The translations under genes were made by a program, and so were the position numbers. Shown here piece after piece: positions 29,481-39,383 of a stretch of 64,000 nt of DNA. The stretch is from Sphingomonadales bacterium. GTDB taxonomy: Bacteria > Pseudomonadota > Alphaproteobacteria > Sphingomonadales > Sphingomonadaceae. The number at the start of each line of letters is the position of its first letter. The first letter of the stretch is position 1. Under the pieces are notes generated by a model. The model saw only the letters and a list, made by a program, of their open reading frames with translations. It did not search any database and was not told the origin of the DNA. The stretch spans positions 302,036 through 366,035 of the forward strand of contig JADJGU010000003.1 of assembly GCA_016707885.1 (NCBI GenBank), read 5' to 3'.

Positions 29481-30646
29481 ATGAAGAGAACGAGGTTTTC
29501 AGAAGAGCAGATCATCGGCGTGCTGAAGGAGGCTGAGGCGGGCGAAGACCGCAGATCTGGCGAGGCGGCACGGTGTATCCGAAGCGACGATCTACAACTG
29601 GAAGTCGAAGTATGGCGGGCTGGAGGTATCCGAGGCCCGGCGGCTGAGGGAGCTTGAGAGCGAGAACGCGAAGCTCAAGCGACTGCTGGCGGACACGATG
29701 CTGGACAACGTGGCGCTGAAGGATCTCTGGCAAAAAGTTCTGACGCCCGCCGCCATGCGGGAAGCTGTAGCTCATCTCCGGGCATGCCACGGGATGAGCG
29801 AACGGCGGGCGTGCCGTGTACTCGATGCCGATCGCAAGAGTGTGCGTTACCGTTCCACCCGGGACGATGATGCCCGTCTGCGTGAGAAGCTGCGCGAGCT
29901 GGCCAACCAGCGGCGGCGGTTCGGCTATCGCCGTCTGCACATCCTGCTGCGCCGGGAGGGCGTGATGATCAACCGCAAGAAGACCCAACGTATCTACCAG
30001 GAGGAGGGGCTGGCAGTCAGGCGGCAGCGCAGCCTGCAGGAGGGCCGTAGGGACCAGAGCGCCTGCTCCGGTGCTGGCGCTGCCGAACCAGCGCTGGAGC
30101 CTGGACTTCGTGCATGACCAGATGGCGTCGGGGCGCCGGTTCCGCGTGCTCAACGTGGTCGATGACGTGACGAGGGAGTGCCTGGCAGCGGTGCCGGACA
30201 CCTCGATCTCGGGCCGCCGCGTCGTGCGCGAACTGACCCAGCTGATCGAACAGCGCGGCAAGCTCGGCATGATCGTCAGCGATAATGGCACGGAACTCAC
30301 GAGCAATGCCGTCCTCGCATGGTGCGGTCAGATCGGCGTCGAGTGGCATTACATCGCACCGGGCAAGCCGATGCAGAATGGCTACGTCGAGAGCTTTAAC
30401 GGCCGTATGCGCGACGAGCTGCTCAACGAGACGCTGTTCCTGAGCTCGCCCATGCCCGGGTCGAGATCGCGGCCTGGGTCGATGACTACAACCGGGAGCG
30501 ACCGCACTCGTCTCTGGCTACGCAACCCCGGCGGCGTTCGCCGCCGAACTGCAAAAGCAATGGCCTGCTCCGCTACGCCCTACGGGCGCCGCTACGCAGC
30601 CCATTGCTTCAACCGCGCTCATGCGCAACAAAGCGGCTCGGCTCTA
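29481..30646 (+). pseudogene. IS3-family transposase (orfA/orfB), multiple frame breaks
   Basis: OrfA starts at ATG 29481 (MKRTRFSEEQIIGVLKEAEAG), then shifts frame near 29541 into the HTH segment (ADLARRHGVSEATIYNWKSK) and leucine-zipper-like part. This frame runs without break to about 30050. The DDE integrase core follows in another frame: [10 protein letters not shown] (first Asp), IVSDNGTEL (second Asp) and [19 protein letters not shown] (Glu). It shifts again near 30440 ([10 protein letters not shown] expected) and about 30520, and ends at KAARL before 30647. IS3 elements use one natural -1 shift; the three or four further breaks mean it is inactive as written or carries sequence errors. 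Confidence 0.85.
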
Positions 30647-30653
30647 ATCCCAG

Positions 30654-30679
30654 CTGGAGGAAAGCTGGGGGTCACGTCA
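30654..30679 (-). repeat. Right terminal inverted repeat of the IS
   Basis: Pairs with 29415-29441. Followed by the second GGCA target copy at 30680-30683. Confidence 0.9.
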
Positions 30680-30685
30680 GGCAAT

Positions 30686-32257
30686 ATGGCCGAAAAAAGT
30701 AATAAGTTGACTGTTGGCTTAGTCAAAGCTGAGCTGACGGATTTCGCAGAAATCGTGAAGCCAGGAATGGTGTCTGTTGAGATTCCGGATGTCGGCAATT
30801 TTTACATGGAACCCTCTCATCCTCGGCCCCCGAGTTGGATTACGGAATTTTTCGGAAAAGCGTTAGGGGCTAACCTTATGCTTATAACTTCTAGTGCCAA
30901 GGGAGTGTTGCTGGTTCAACTACCGGACATGAACGAACAGCGCACCTTTTCGGTGATTTTCGGCCATGGGCGCTCCCTTCTCGCTGACGGTGTTCTGGAG
31001 GAACGATTTGGTCTCAAAGTGGTCCTTAATAGCGTTGACCCAGACAGCTTGCGGAGCATCGACAAAACTGCATTGGGATCGATTCCGAAGCAAAGTCGAG
31101 AACAGATAAGTCGTGAAAGTGCTGCTACGAGCTTTGGCATCGACATGGAGCAAGACCTTGTAAGCCAAGTAACTGGAAAAAGCCGCATAGCGACATTTGG
31201 GCGGACGATCTCGGGACGCGACACTTTTTCTGCAACTGCGAAGTTTAATGTCGATGATGTTAAAGATTTTCTCGCAGAGACATTGGTTCAATATAAGAGC
31301 GAGAATTACAAAGACCGGTTCGCCTGGATTGATCAAATAAAGGACGTTCGGTCCAAGGCTGCAATTGGCGAGCTTGACGAGATTCTGCTCGAGCAACTTA
31401 AGGCCGGGCATCTCGATCAGATTTGGATGGCTCCGCCTGAAATCATCGATTGGGCAGATGTGAAAGGTTTCCGCTACCTCAAAAAGCGCTCGCAAGATGT
31501 TCCAGATCTCGAACCCTCCGAACTTCTGAATGCGGCTGGGGACGTCGCAATTACGCTCGACTGGTTGAAGAACTCCAATATCTTATTGATCTCGGCCAAA
31601 AGCGATGAGGAGGCAAATCGATGGCCGGCCTATCGGTGCATTTATGCCGAGATCGAGCTTGAAGGTACCATGCATGTCCTCAACGCTGGTAAGTGGTACA
31701 AAGTCGCGACAGACTTCACTCAAATTGTCCAAGCAGATTTTGATAGCATTCCAGACAGTATGATCGCGTTGCCTGACTACGCTCATCACGAAAATGAAAA
31801 TGCTTACAATCAGGATGTAGCCAAGGAATTGGCCGGTTCGTTTTGCATGGATGCTGACCTAATTACTCATGGCGGCGGGCATAGCAAAATTGAGTTTTGC
31901 GACGTCATTACTGCGGAAAAGGCTTTTCTCCACGTAAAGCGCTACAGTGGCTCAGCTCAGCTCAGCCACCTATTCTCACAAGGCGTGGTTTCAGCCGAGC
32001 TGTTTGCCGGCGATGCAGATTTTCGCAGGAAAGTGAACGACAAGTTGCCAGAGGCGCACAAGTTGGCTGATCCGTTGATCAGACCAAATCTGGGAGACTA
32101 TTCAGTCGTCTTCACGATAATTAGCAAATCGCCAAACCCGCTGAACTTACCTTTTTTTAGCAAAGTAAGTTTCCGGAACGCCCGCCGAAGGTTGGAGGGC
32201 TATGGGTATAAAGTATATAAGAAAAAGGTGCGGGCAATTGGTAACGAGGTCGCTTGA
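30686..32257 (+). CDS. TIGR04141 / DUF6119-type sporadically distributed protein
   Basis: 523 residues from ATG 30686 ([20 protein letters not shown]). The N-terminal block, the central [28 protein letters not shown] and the nucleophile-free C-terminal half ([31 protein letters not shown]) match the patchily distributed TIGR04141 family. Its function is not established; its members occur in accessory regions. The frame is open further upstream through the IS, but that part is transposase. The IS has cut this gene off from its ribosome site (GGAGAGG at 29405). It is followed at once by a small gene, whose GTG starts 2 bases after this stop. Confidence 0.75.
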   Translation: MAEKSNKLTVGLVKAELTDFAEIVKPGMVSVEIPDVGNFYMEPSHPRPPSWITEFFGKALGANLMLITSSAKGVLLVQLPDMNEQRTFSVIFGHGRSLLADGVLEERFGLKVVLNSVDPDSLRSIDKTALGSIPKQSREQISRESAATSFGIDMEQDLVSQVTGKSRIATFGRTISGRDTFSATAKFNVDDVKDFLAETLVQYKSENYKDRFAWIDQIKDVRSKAAIGELDEILLEQLKAGHLDQIWMAPPEIIDWADVKGFRYLKKRSQDVPDLEPSELLNAAGDVAITLDWLKNSNILLISAKSDEEANRWPAYRCIYAEIELEGTMHVLNAGKWYKVATDFTQIVQADFDSIPDSMIALPDYAHHENENAYNQDVAKELAGSFCMDADLITHGGGHSKIEFCDVITAEKAFLHVKRYSGSAQLSHLFSQGVVSAELFAGDADFRRKVNDKLPEAHKLADPLIRPNLGDYSVVFTIISKSPNPLNLPFFSKVSFRNARRRLEGYGYKVYKKKVRAIGNEVA

Positions 32258-32258
32258 C

Positions 32259-32621
32259 GTGAATAATCTAAAATTTGTGATCCCACTGCGGAACGCGAGC
32301 GACAGTGCTATTTTTAATGCGACTGCTGGTGTCAACGTGGAAGTGAACAAAGGAAAGAACAAGGGCCTAACGGGAAGTGAGTTTGCCATCACGCTTGCTG
32401 TTTCCTTCGTCGCATCGGCTGCGTATGACAGCTTGAAGGCGATCGCTCAGAAGATAACAAGTGATGCCTGGGACTATTTCCACACACCAAACCAAAAATT
32501 CGACAACACAAAGATCAATTTCAACGGCACATGGTATCCAATCAACTCAGAAGGTGATCTGAAAATATTGATGGGCACTATCGAGGCGGCAATTAAGTCT
32601 GGATTAGAAATCGAAAAATAG
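32259..32621 (+). CDS. Small protein of unknown function, partner of the TIGR04141-like gene
   Basis: 120 residues from GTG 32259 (reads as MNNLKFVIPLRNASDSAIFN), one base after the upstream TGA. A middle segment is mildly hydrophobic (FAITLAVSFVASAAYDSLKAIA), possibly a membrane or amphipathic helix; the rest is polar with aromatic residues (FNGTWYPINSEGDLK). I recognise no family. The tight spacing suggests co-translation with the upstream gene. An in-frame ATG at 32202 exists but lies inside that gene. Confidence 0.55.
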   Translation: MNNLKFVIPLRNASDSAIFNATAGVNVEVNKGKNKGLTGSEFAITLAVSFVASAAYDSLKAIAQKITSDAWDYFHTPNQKFDNTKINFNGTWYPINSEGDLKILMGTIEAAIKSGLEIEK

Positions 32622-32791
32622 CGTGAAATTGCCATGGACTTCGACGTCTCTGGTAAAATTCTGATATTTATAAAGAGCGAGATTTCTAATTTTTTCTCGC
32701 CTAATTAGAGTTATGTTTTTTAGCGACCAAGAAATAGAAAGCCAGATCTGTCGCATATTCATTAGCAACTACCATAATTGAGGGCACGGCT

Positions 32792-34529
32792 ATGGAAGGC
32801 GTAAACACTCGAAAATTGACGATTGTGGCTAAGGATCCGGGGTTCCGACTTGGCGAAGGCAAAGGATCTCTTGCTTTTGTGCAGGTTGATGTGCCCGCCG
32901 AATTATTGGCTTCCGGACCGACTGGCTACAGGGTCAAGGTTGTGGATTATAACCCTGCCGAACGTGTTGTTTATGAAAACCGTCAAAGATATGAAGACCA
33001 TCAAGGAAATTTGATTGATCCGTTTAGGCCGCTAGACGGCGAGGATGCCACTTCTGAGGCTTATGAGAAAAGGCTTATCGGAAATCCGAATTTCCATTCC
33101 CAAAATGCCTATGCAATTGTGATGCGCACACTGGCAAGATTTGAACGCGCTAGGACGCCGTGTTAGCTGGAGCTTTGGGGGTCATCAGCTTCACATCGCT
33201 CCACATGCCTTTGATGATGCCAATGCCTTTTATTCCGAAGCCGACGGGGCTTTGATGTTCGGCTATTTCTATCAGAAGGATGGGCCGCCTGTTTTTACTT
33301 GTCTGTCCCATGATATAATCGCGCATGAAACGAGCCACGCAATTTTGGATGGCCTTCGTTCTCGCTACACTGCACCCTCTAGCCCCGATCAGGCCGCATT
33401 TCATGAAGGCTTTGCTGATATAGTTGCTTTGCTTTCGGTCTTTTCTTTGGAAGATGTTGTTGCTGCTGCGCTGGGTGAGGAACGTACGCCTGACAGCCAA
33501 GCTAGCAATATTCGGCTGATTGCAAAACGCAAAGTCACTCCTGATGCCATTAAGAAATCCATTTTGTTGGGAATTGCGAAGCAAGTTGGCGCTGCCGTTA
33601 ACGGCGGCCGGGATCAAGCCTTGCGGCAATCGGTTCAGCTAGCTCCAGACACGAAGCGATTACAAGCAGCTGAATGGGAACAAGAGCATAAGCGTGGTGA
33701 AATATTAGTAGCGTCCATAATGCATGCGTTCGTAGAAATCTGGCATGCCCGGATCAAGGCGCTTGGAACATTCAAAGGCGGGAAATATAATCTGGATTTG
33801 GTGGTAGAGAAGGGCGCGCAACTTGCTGACCAGTTATTGACCATGTGCATTCGCGCACTGGATTATTGCCCGCCCACTGATCTGGATTTTGGGCAATATC
33901 TGGCAGGCCTTCTGACTGCCGATTTTGAGCTGGTTCCTGATGATAGCCGCTTTCGGTATCGGGCAACGATATTGGAGAGCTTTAAGGCCTATGGCATAAG
34001 TTTACCGAGCGAAGGCTGCGATCAAACTACAGGTATTTGGCGCGGCTTTGCCGAAGCCGAAGAACTTACATATAGCCGCAGCAATTATGATGCGATGACC
34101 CATGATCGCGACGAGTTTTTTCGGTTCCTTTGGGACAACAGAAGAATATTGGGGATTAGTGATCGCGGCTATATAGAAGTGGTATCCGTTGACCGGTCTA
34201 TCCGGCTAGGGCCAGACGGCATCTGGCTGCGCGAAACGATATGCCAATATGTCGAGACCGCGCATATTTTTGGCGCAGAGACAGAAGCTGTGCTCGGAGC
34301 AAAGCGCCCTGAAGGAGTATCCTCCAAGGATCATATTGAAGCGTTCGGCGGCGGCGTCATCGTGCTCGATCAATATGGCCGGGTCAAATATCACATCGCC
34401 AATCCGCTGAGAGGCGGGAAGCGGCAAGCAGACAGAATTGCCTATCTTTCCAACCAAGGGCTGCTGCGAAAGCAGGCGGACGGTCGCTCGCGCTTTGCGT
34501 CACTCCATCTCAAACGGATGGAGGGTTGA
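32792..34529 (+). CDS. HExxH zinc metallopeptidase (gluzincin type), frameshifted
   Basis: About 580 residues when joined. The first frame starts at ATG 32792 and stops at 33166; the rest is read one frame over to 34529. The sequence joins smoothly as RTLARFERALGRRVSW, which needs a missing CG in a CGCG run near 33143-33150. The catalytic helix CLSHDIIAHETSHAILDGL carries HETSH, and a second conserved helix HEGFADIVALLS supplies the Glu ligand 25-30 residues later, as in thermolysin-like enzymes. No signal peptide, so intracellular. First gene of a three-gene operon (3-base gap to the next). Confidence 0.75.
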
Positions 34530-34532
34530 ATA

Positions 34533-35821
34533 ATGAACGACGAGCCCAAACGCCCCGTTCAAGCAACAATTTTCACCTACCAAGTCGGGTTTGGTGACTG
34601 CATCTTGATACGGATTACATATTCAGACGGGCATCTGGTACACATTTTGAACGATTTTGGTACTACTGGACTTCCTGAGGATGCCGAGCGTGAGCGGCTT
34701 GTCCGCATCGCCGAAGATATTAGAGCAAAGACTGGCGGAAAGCTGGATATTGTCATCGCTACGCACCGGCATGCCGATCACATAAGTGGCTTTGCAACAA
34801 AATCCAATGGCAAAGGGCCCGCGATATCATTCGCACACTTAAGCCGGATATTGTGATCCAGCCTTGGACAGAGGCTCCCAATGCCGCCGTGAAGGCATTA
34901 GAATCCGATATTAATGACCAACCAAAATCGATGCGAAGCCGTCTTAAATCGCTCAATACAATGCAAATTGTTGCGGCGTCGGTGGTTCAGAAGCTTGATA
35001 ACGGCGGTTTCAAACACCTACCTAAAAAACTGGCTGACGAGATCAGTTTTGTCGGGAAGGACAATATCGCCAATCTCTCGGCTGTCAAAAACCTGATGAC
35101 GATGGGCAAGAAAAATGTCTATGCATATCACGGGTGTGAGACAGGCCTAGGAAACCTGCTTCCCGGTATTAAAGTCCATGTTCTAGGCCCACCCACTCTC
35201 AAGCAGAGTGAAACTATTCGCAAGCAGCGCTCGCGGGATGTAGATCAGTTCTGGCATCTTACAGAAGACAGGTTGGACAGAGGTATGGAGAGCCAATCAC
35301 TGTTTCCCGGTTACGCAACGCGGCCAGCAAATAAGCTTCCGACTGAAGTGCGCTGGTTGGCGCAGCGGCTCGATAAAGCACAAGGTGAACAGCTGCTGGG
35401 GATCGTGCGTGCGCTGGATAAGCAATTGAACAATACAAGCCTAATTCTACTATTCGAGACTGAAGGAAAGAAGCTACTCTTTCCCGGAGATGCTCAGATC
35501 GAGAACTGGAATTACGCTCTGGCATCCCCAATGGCCGCCCTGCTCGACGGTGTGGACCTTTACAAAGTGGGCCATCATGGCAGCCTCAATGCAACTCCTA
35601 AGGCGATGTGGAACAGGTTCGGCAAGAAAGGCGGTAAGTCTAAACCAAACCGGCTCACTTCTGTCCTTTCGACGATGCCGGGCAAGCACGGCCATGAAGA
35701 GGACCAAACTGAAGTTCCACGCCAAACATTACTGAAGGAGTTGCAAGACAATAGCAACTTGCATGCGACACATGTAATGGATCCCGATGTTCTATGCGAC
35801 ATCATCGAGATTGAATTGTGA
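34533..35821 (+). CDS. MBL-fold metallohydrolase (ComEC-like), frameshifted
   Basis: About 430 residues when joined. The N-terminal part has THRHADHISGF, the HxHxDH metal motif; the frame stops at 34856, and the fold resumes as GDIIRTLKPDIVIQPWTEAP one frame over, running to 35821. One G lost in GGGCCCG near 34816-34822 explains it. Later motifs LLFPGDAQIENW and DLYKVGHHGSLNAT match the ComEC/Rec2-type metallo-beta-lactamase branch. No membrane segments, so a soluble hydrolase, possibly acting on nucleic acids or a phosphodiester (inference). It lies 3 bases after the peptidase and 7 before the PhoD-like gene. Confidence 0.8.
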
Positions 35822-35828
35822 GCGACCA

Positions 35829-37315
35829 ATGACACAAGAAGCTATTAAATTGGGACCGATATTGGGTATTGAAGGGGACTATAGCTACACTGTTAGCTTT
35901 GTAAGTCAGTCGGATCTGGATCCAGCCGATGTCACGCTGGAACTGAACGGTCCCGAAGGTGCGGCTACATTATGCTTTGATTCAAAGGAACGGCTGCACA
36001 GCACCTTTTTATATAAGGTCGCGTTCAATGTAGCGCAGCTCGCGGCTTCGTTCACAATGTCATATATAGTTGCCCACGATGGTCAGCCAATGACCAACAA
36101 AAGCGGCGATGCGAGTTGGAATTTCGCTGTTCCGGGCGACATAATCATACCAAAAATCGGTTTTGCCTCCTGCAATGGTGATGGCAAAACGCTGCCGGAG
36201 AACCAAGTAGACGCCGATTATGTGATGTGGGAGAAACTACTCAGTTCTCACAAGCAGGAAGGCGGGAAGTTTGCGTTTCATTGTCTAATCCTCGGCGGGG
36301 ACCAAGTTTATGCAGACCCGATTTGGGAGAAAATTGACTATTTTGCCAAGCATAAACTACTCGGTTGGCGCAGCACCAAGGCGATGGCGGAACACAAAAT
36401 TGATCCACTCGACTTACCTGAGTTGGCCGCAGCGATTGAGGGCTTTTATGAGAGTCTATATATCAACAGCTGGAGCAGGGCGCCAGTCAGCAGCGTTTTA
36501 GCCTCGATCCCGACAATAATGATGTGGGACGATCATGATATTTTTGATGGCTGGGGTTCCCATCCGGAAGCTTTGCAGAATTCAGACGTTTTCCAGCTCA
36601 TCTACCGGATCGCCAAAAAATATTTTGGACTTTTACAAATCCGGGGGAGTAGCAATCGATCCCTTATCGCTGAAGAACATTATTCGCTGGCGGTTTCATT
36701 CCGAAACTTTGAAATAATAGCGTTAGACAACCGCTCGCACCGAACTCAGCACGCGATCACAAAAAACGCGCAGAAGGCTTATTGAAATGGCTCTTCCGGT
36801 CCGATTTCCGGCGCAGCCTGAACGATGATGGGCTTGATCACTGGGACCATCATTATCATGATGCCGAACAGAAACGCCTGATCGACTTGATGTTTGCCTT
36901 TGGCGACGCGTTTAACCCAAAATATGTCCATATCATTTCAGGGGACGTCCATTCGGCTGGGGCTGGGCGTGTTGTAAGAAACGGAGAAAATCTCCGGATT
37001 ATCAATCAATTTATATCTTCGGCTATTGTCTACAAGCCGGTTGGCAAGATTGAGCAGTTTTTCATCGATCTAATGGCCGACAAGAAAAGTGAAATCGAAG
37101 GTTATCAAGTAGGAATCAACGAATTTGGTGTTGGTAGCAAAGCTCACTTGGTCATCTATCAGCGTAATTTTGGTTTCTTTTACCGGGCCGAAGGATTGGG
37201 CTTGAAGGCCTATCTAACCCTGGAAGATAATTCTGACGGGTATGACTTTGATCAACTGGCGCAATATAAACCTTTGGAAAAGGATTTGATCAATACGCAA
37301 ATCAATTATGATTAG
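35829..37315 (+). CDS. PhoD-like metallophosphatase, two frames joined at a slippery site
   Basis: About 495 residues when joined. ATG 35829 (MTQEAIKLGPILG). An N-terminal beta-sandwich (to ~residue 110) precedes a calcineurin-like phosphatase core: GFASCNGDG, LILGGDQVYAD, MMWDDHDIFDGWG, LDNRSHRTQ, then in the second frame HWDHHYHDAEQK and IISGDVHSAGAG. The zero frame stops at 36785. At 36761-36767 there is an A-AAA-AAC heptamer in exactly the right phase for a -1 shift into the frame that continues to 37315. This could be programmed frameshifting or a lost A in a homopolymer. No export signal, unlike Tat-secreted PhoD. Confidence 0.8.
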
Positions 37316-37729
37316 CTTGGTTTGAGCCTTTTTCTGAAAGAAAGCAGACAATTCGCTTACGTGAAGTTTCCGGACACCGCGGTGCCTGGGTCCTCTGGGT
37401 CAAGCCGGAAAATGGGTTAGGGAGTTGGCCGCCGACAGCTGGCGTCAAGTCGAGAAAGCTAACGCTAAAATTGCGGTCGTTGCCAGGCTTTGATCGACTC
37501 ACTGAAACTCGCCGTACATTCATAGCCAGCCAAAGGCTGAAACTGGCCTACAGCGGGCAGGGTGCTTCAGGCTGGTGAGGATACTGCCATCAGCCGGCAA
37601 ATCGCCATGACCCGTCTCCTTGAGCGAGGCCCATAATCTTAAGTGATCGGCACAAAACCGTTACAAGTCCAATTGCGCGTGACGGCTATGACAATGAAAC
37701 ATTAACAGACAGTCTCGCAACAATGGCTT
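37316..37729. other. Convergent intergenic region between PhoD-like gene and CBASS operon
   Basis: About 410 bases between the 3' ends of two convergent operons. No open frame resembles a gene. I could not assign a strong terminator hairpin by eye. Confidence 0.4.
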
Positions 37730-38901
37730 CTAGCAATTGGGTCCAATCCGCAGCGCCTCTTGAAAGCCACCCAACTTCCTGTTCTGGTCGTATAAAATTA
37801 GAGGCAGATCAGCCTTTGGCATCCAGACACGTCCCATCTCGACAGAAAGCGACACGGGGCTGGCTGCAAATACATGGATCATTTCATGTTCGCCGTGGAC
37901 GCGCTTTATGGCATTGAAAGTTTTGCGCATCAGCGTCCGGAACCGGGCGAGGTCGGAAGGCGACTTGACGATATCATTATGAGGCTCTGGCACAACGATT
38001 TGCCATATTGTCGCTGCGCCTATTGCCGAAGTTACACGTTGCGATTCCACATGACCACTCAATGAGAGGACCAGCGCCGGCGGGCCAACGATATGGTCGG
38101 GCTCGAAAACGTCAAAGGCGAGCGGATGCGGATCGGCAGGCCACCCCAACCCGGTGGTTCGCGGTGGCGCTGATAGACATCGACCGCTGTGATGTCCCCG
38201 AGTAGTCGACCCAACTCGACGAGAAGCGGGATTGGTGCCAAAGCGAATACCGATAGGTGATCGATTTCACGAGCCTCAATCCTTTCCTTGACGCGCTGTA
38301 TAAACTTCTGACGTAAATGGGTGCGTTCAATCTCCCAATATGCGGTTAAGTCGTCTTCGACAGGGGTTCCTGTCATCTCGATATCAATAGCTTTTCCTTC
38401 TTTTGGAAAGCGCTCCGGCAATATGGCGGATGCTACATCCTTATATGCGACGAGCGACTCATGCCCCCCAATTTTTGCAGCGTAACGTAGAATATGTGAC
38501 CCTTTGTCTTGGTCGATGGCCGTCGTTATCGAGACCCGCGCCTCGTGCTCGGCCTTCATCTCGAGCAGAATTTCTTCGGGATACTGCTTTACCGCGTCAA
38601 CATCGATCAGCTTGTGGTGCCTGTAGCACAACAACATAAGGTTCCCGACGCTGTCTCGCAAAAGCGGTGAGCGGGCCGGATCACCGCGTGGCCCGCCCGG
38701 CTTGTCCGCTACGACATGTGCTACAAAGCCGAAATTTGCATGTTCATTCCCTGCAATCAAATCGCCGATTAGCGATTGGTTGCATCCACGAAATTGGCAT
38801 CGTCCGCTCGCCCGCGCCCAAAGTACAATACGTGTCTTTTCCGATACACGCGTTGCTACCTTCGCACCTGTTGAATCTTGCATAATTATATCCGCCATCA
38901 T
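37730..38901 (-). CDS. cap5: CBASS effector Cap5, HNH nuclease with SAVED domain (frameshifted)
   Basis: About 390 residues when joined. The N-terminal HNH (His-Me) nuclease has a zinc-type CQFRGC, then NEHANFGFVAHVVADKPGGP and NLMLLCYRHHKLID; C..C, H and N/H positions fit the family. The C-terminal SAVED domain binds a cyclic oligonucleotide and switches on DNA cleavage. The frame breaks at 38141-38148 (a CCCC run): the first part ends at 38059, the SAVED half (WPADPHPLAFDVFEPDHI to ALRIGPN) is read to 37730. ATG overlaps the E2-like gene's stop (ATGA). Kills or arrests phage-infected cells by degrading DNA. Confidence 0.88.
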
Positions 38902-39380
38902 TGAAAGTCCTCGGCGACCAGCGCTACTCCTTCACGACCAAGTGCACGCCTGCTGAAGTCGGCTGGATGAAGACCGCCACCATGCCATTCGTCCGTGGCC
39001 AGCCAATCTTCAAAGTAATAAAGCCAGAGCACAGCCCAAGGCACCACACTTCGGTCAAGCGGCATCCAGGGTGCCCATTGTCTCGCGCGGGGAACATATA
39101 GGCAGAGCTCGACCGGATCCTCGCGGTACACATGCGGCAGCCTCCGCCCGCCTGCCAAGGACACCACATCTGGGTCCATAACGAATACCCGGGGACGGCT
39201 ACCCTGTCGAAAGTCAAGCTCGAGCTCATAGACCCGGCTCAGCGAAGTCGGCTGCGCTACAAAGCGCCATTGCAATTGACCGGGCGAAAGTTCGCCATAT
39301 CCATTTGTAACGACGCTATGTTTGAGCAGATTGAACTGCTGGGCAGCGGTTAGCGGTCGATGTCCGTCTTCGAATATCAT
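38898..39380 (-). CDS. CBASS-associated prokaryotic E2-like protein
   Basis: 160 residues of the bacterial E2 (ubiquitin-conjugating fold) type. The pattern LPHVYREDPVELCLYVPRA places the putative catalytic Cys at residue 93. The region after it (SVVPWAVLWLYYFEDWLATD and EWHGGGLHP) is the conserved tail of this family. It lies between the CD-NTase gene (3-base gap) and the HNH-SAVED gene (4-base overlap). No E1 (Cap2 ThiF part) or JAB peptidase gene is present, so this is the short, E2-only type II CBASS architecture, in which the E2 acts on the CD-NTase. Confidence 0.82.
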   Translation of the reverse strand: MIFEDGHRPLTAAQQFNLLKHSVVTNGYGELSPGQLQWRFVAQPTSLSRVYELELDFRQGSRPRVFVMDPDVVSLAGGRRLPHVYREDPVELCLYVPRARQWAPWMPLDRSVVPWAVLWLYYFEDWLATDEWHGGGLHPADFSRRALGREGVALVAEDFQ

Positions 39381-39383
39381 CGA

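Larger units (their letters stand above)
29415..30679 (+). mobile_element. IS3-family insertion sequence (IS407-like), 1265 bp
   Basis: The ends are imperfect inverted repeats of 26-27 bases (29415-29441 and 30654-30679), beginning TGACGTGACCCCC and ending CCTCCAG on the inner side. A 4-bp direct repeat GGCA flanks the element (29411-29414 and 30680-30683), consistent with recent transposition and with the 4-bp duplications of the IS407 group. Inside is an orfA/orfB transposase. The right end lies 6 bases before the start codon of the next gene. Confidence 0.93.

Noticed and set aside
30071..32257. A single 728-codon open frame that looks like a transposase fused to the TIGR04141-type protein
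   Set aside because: It crosses the right inverted repeat and target duplication of the IS. The N-terminal 205 codons are IS3 integrase plus out-of-frame IS sequence. The real gene starts at 30686.
37316..37729. Possible gene or RNA between the two convergent operons
   Set aside because: Only short antisense or out-of-frame stretches, with no start signal, repeat or clear hairpin.
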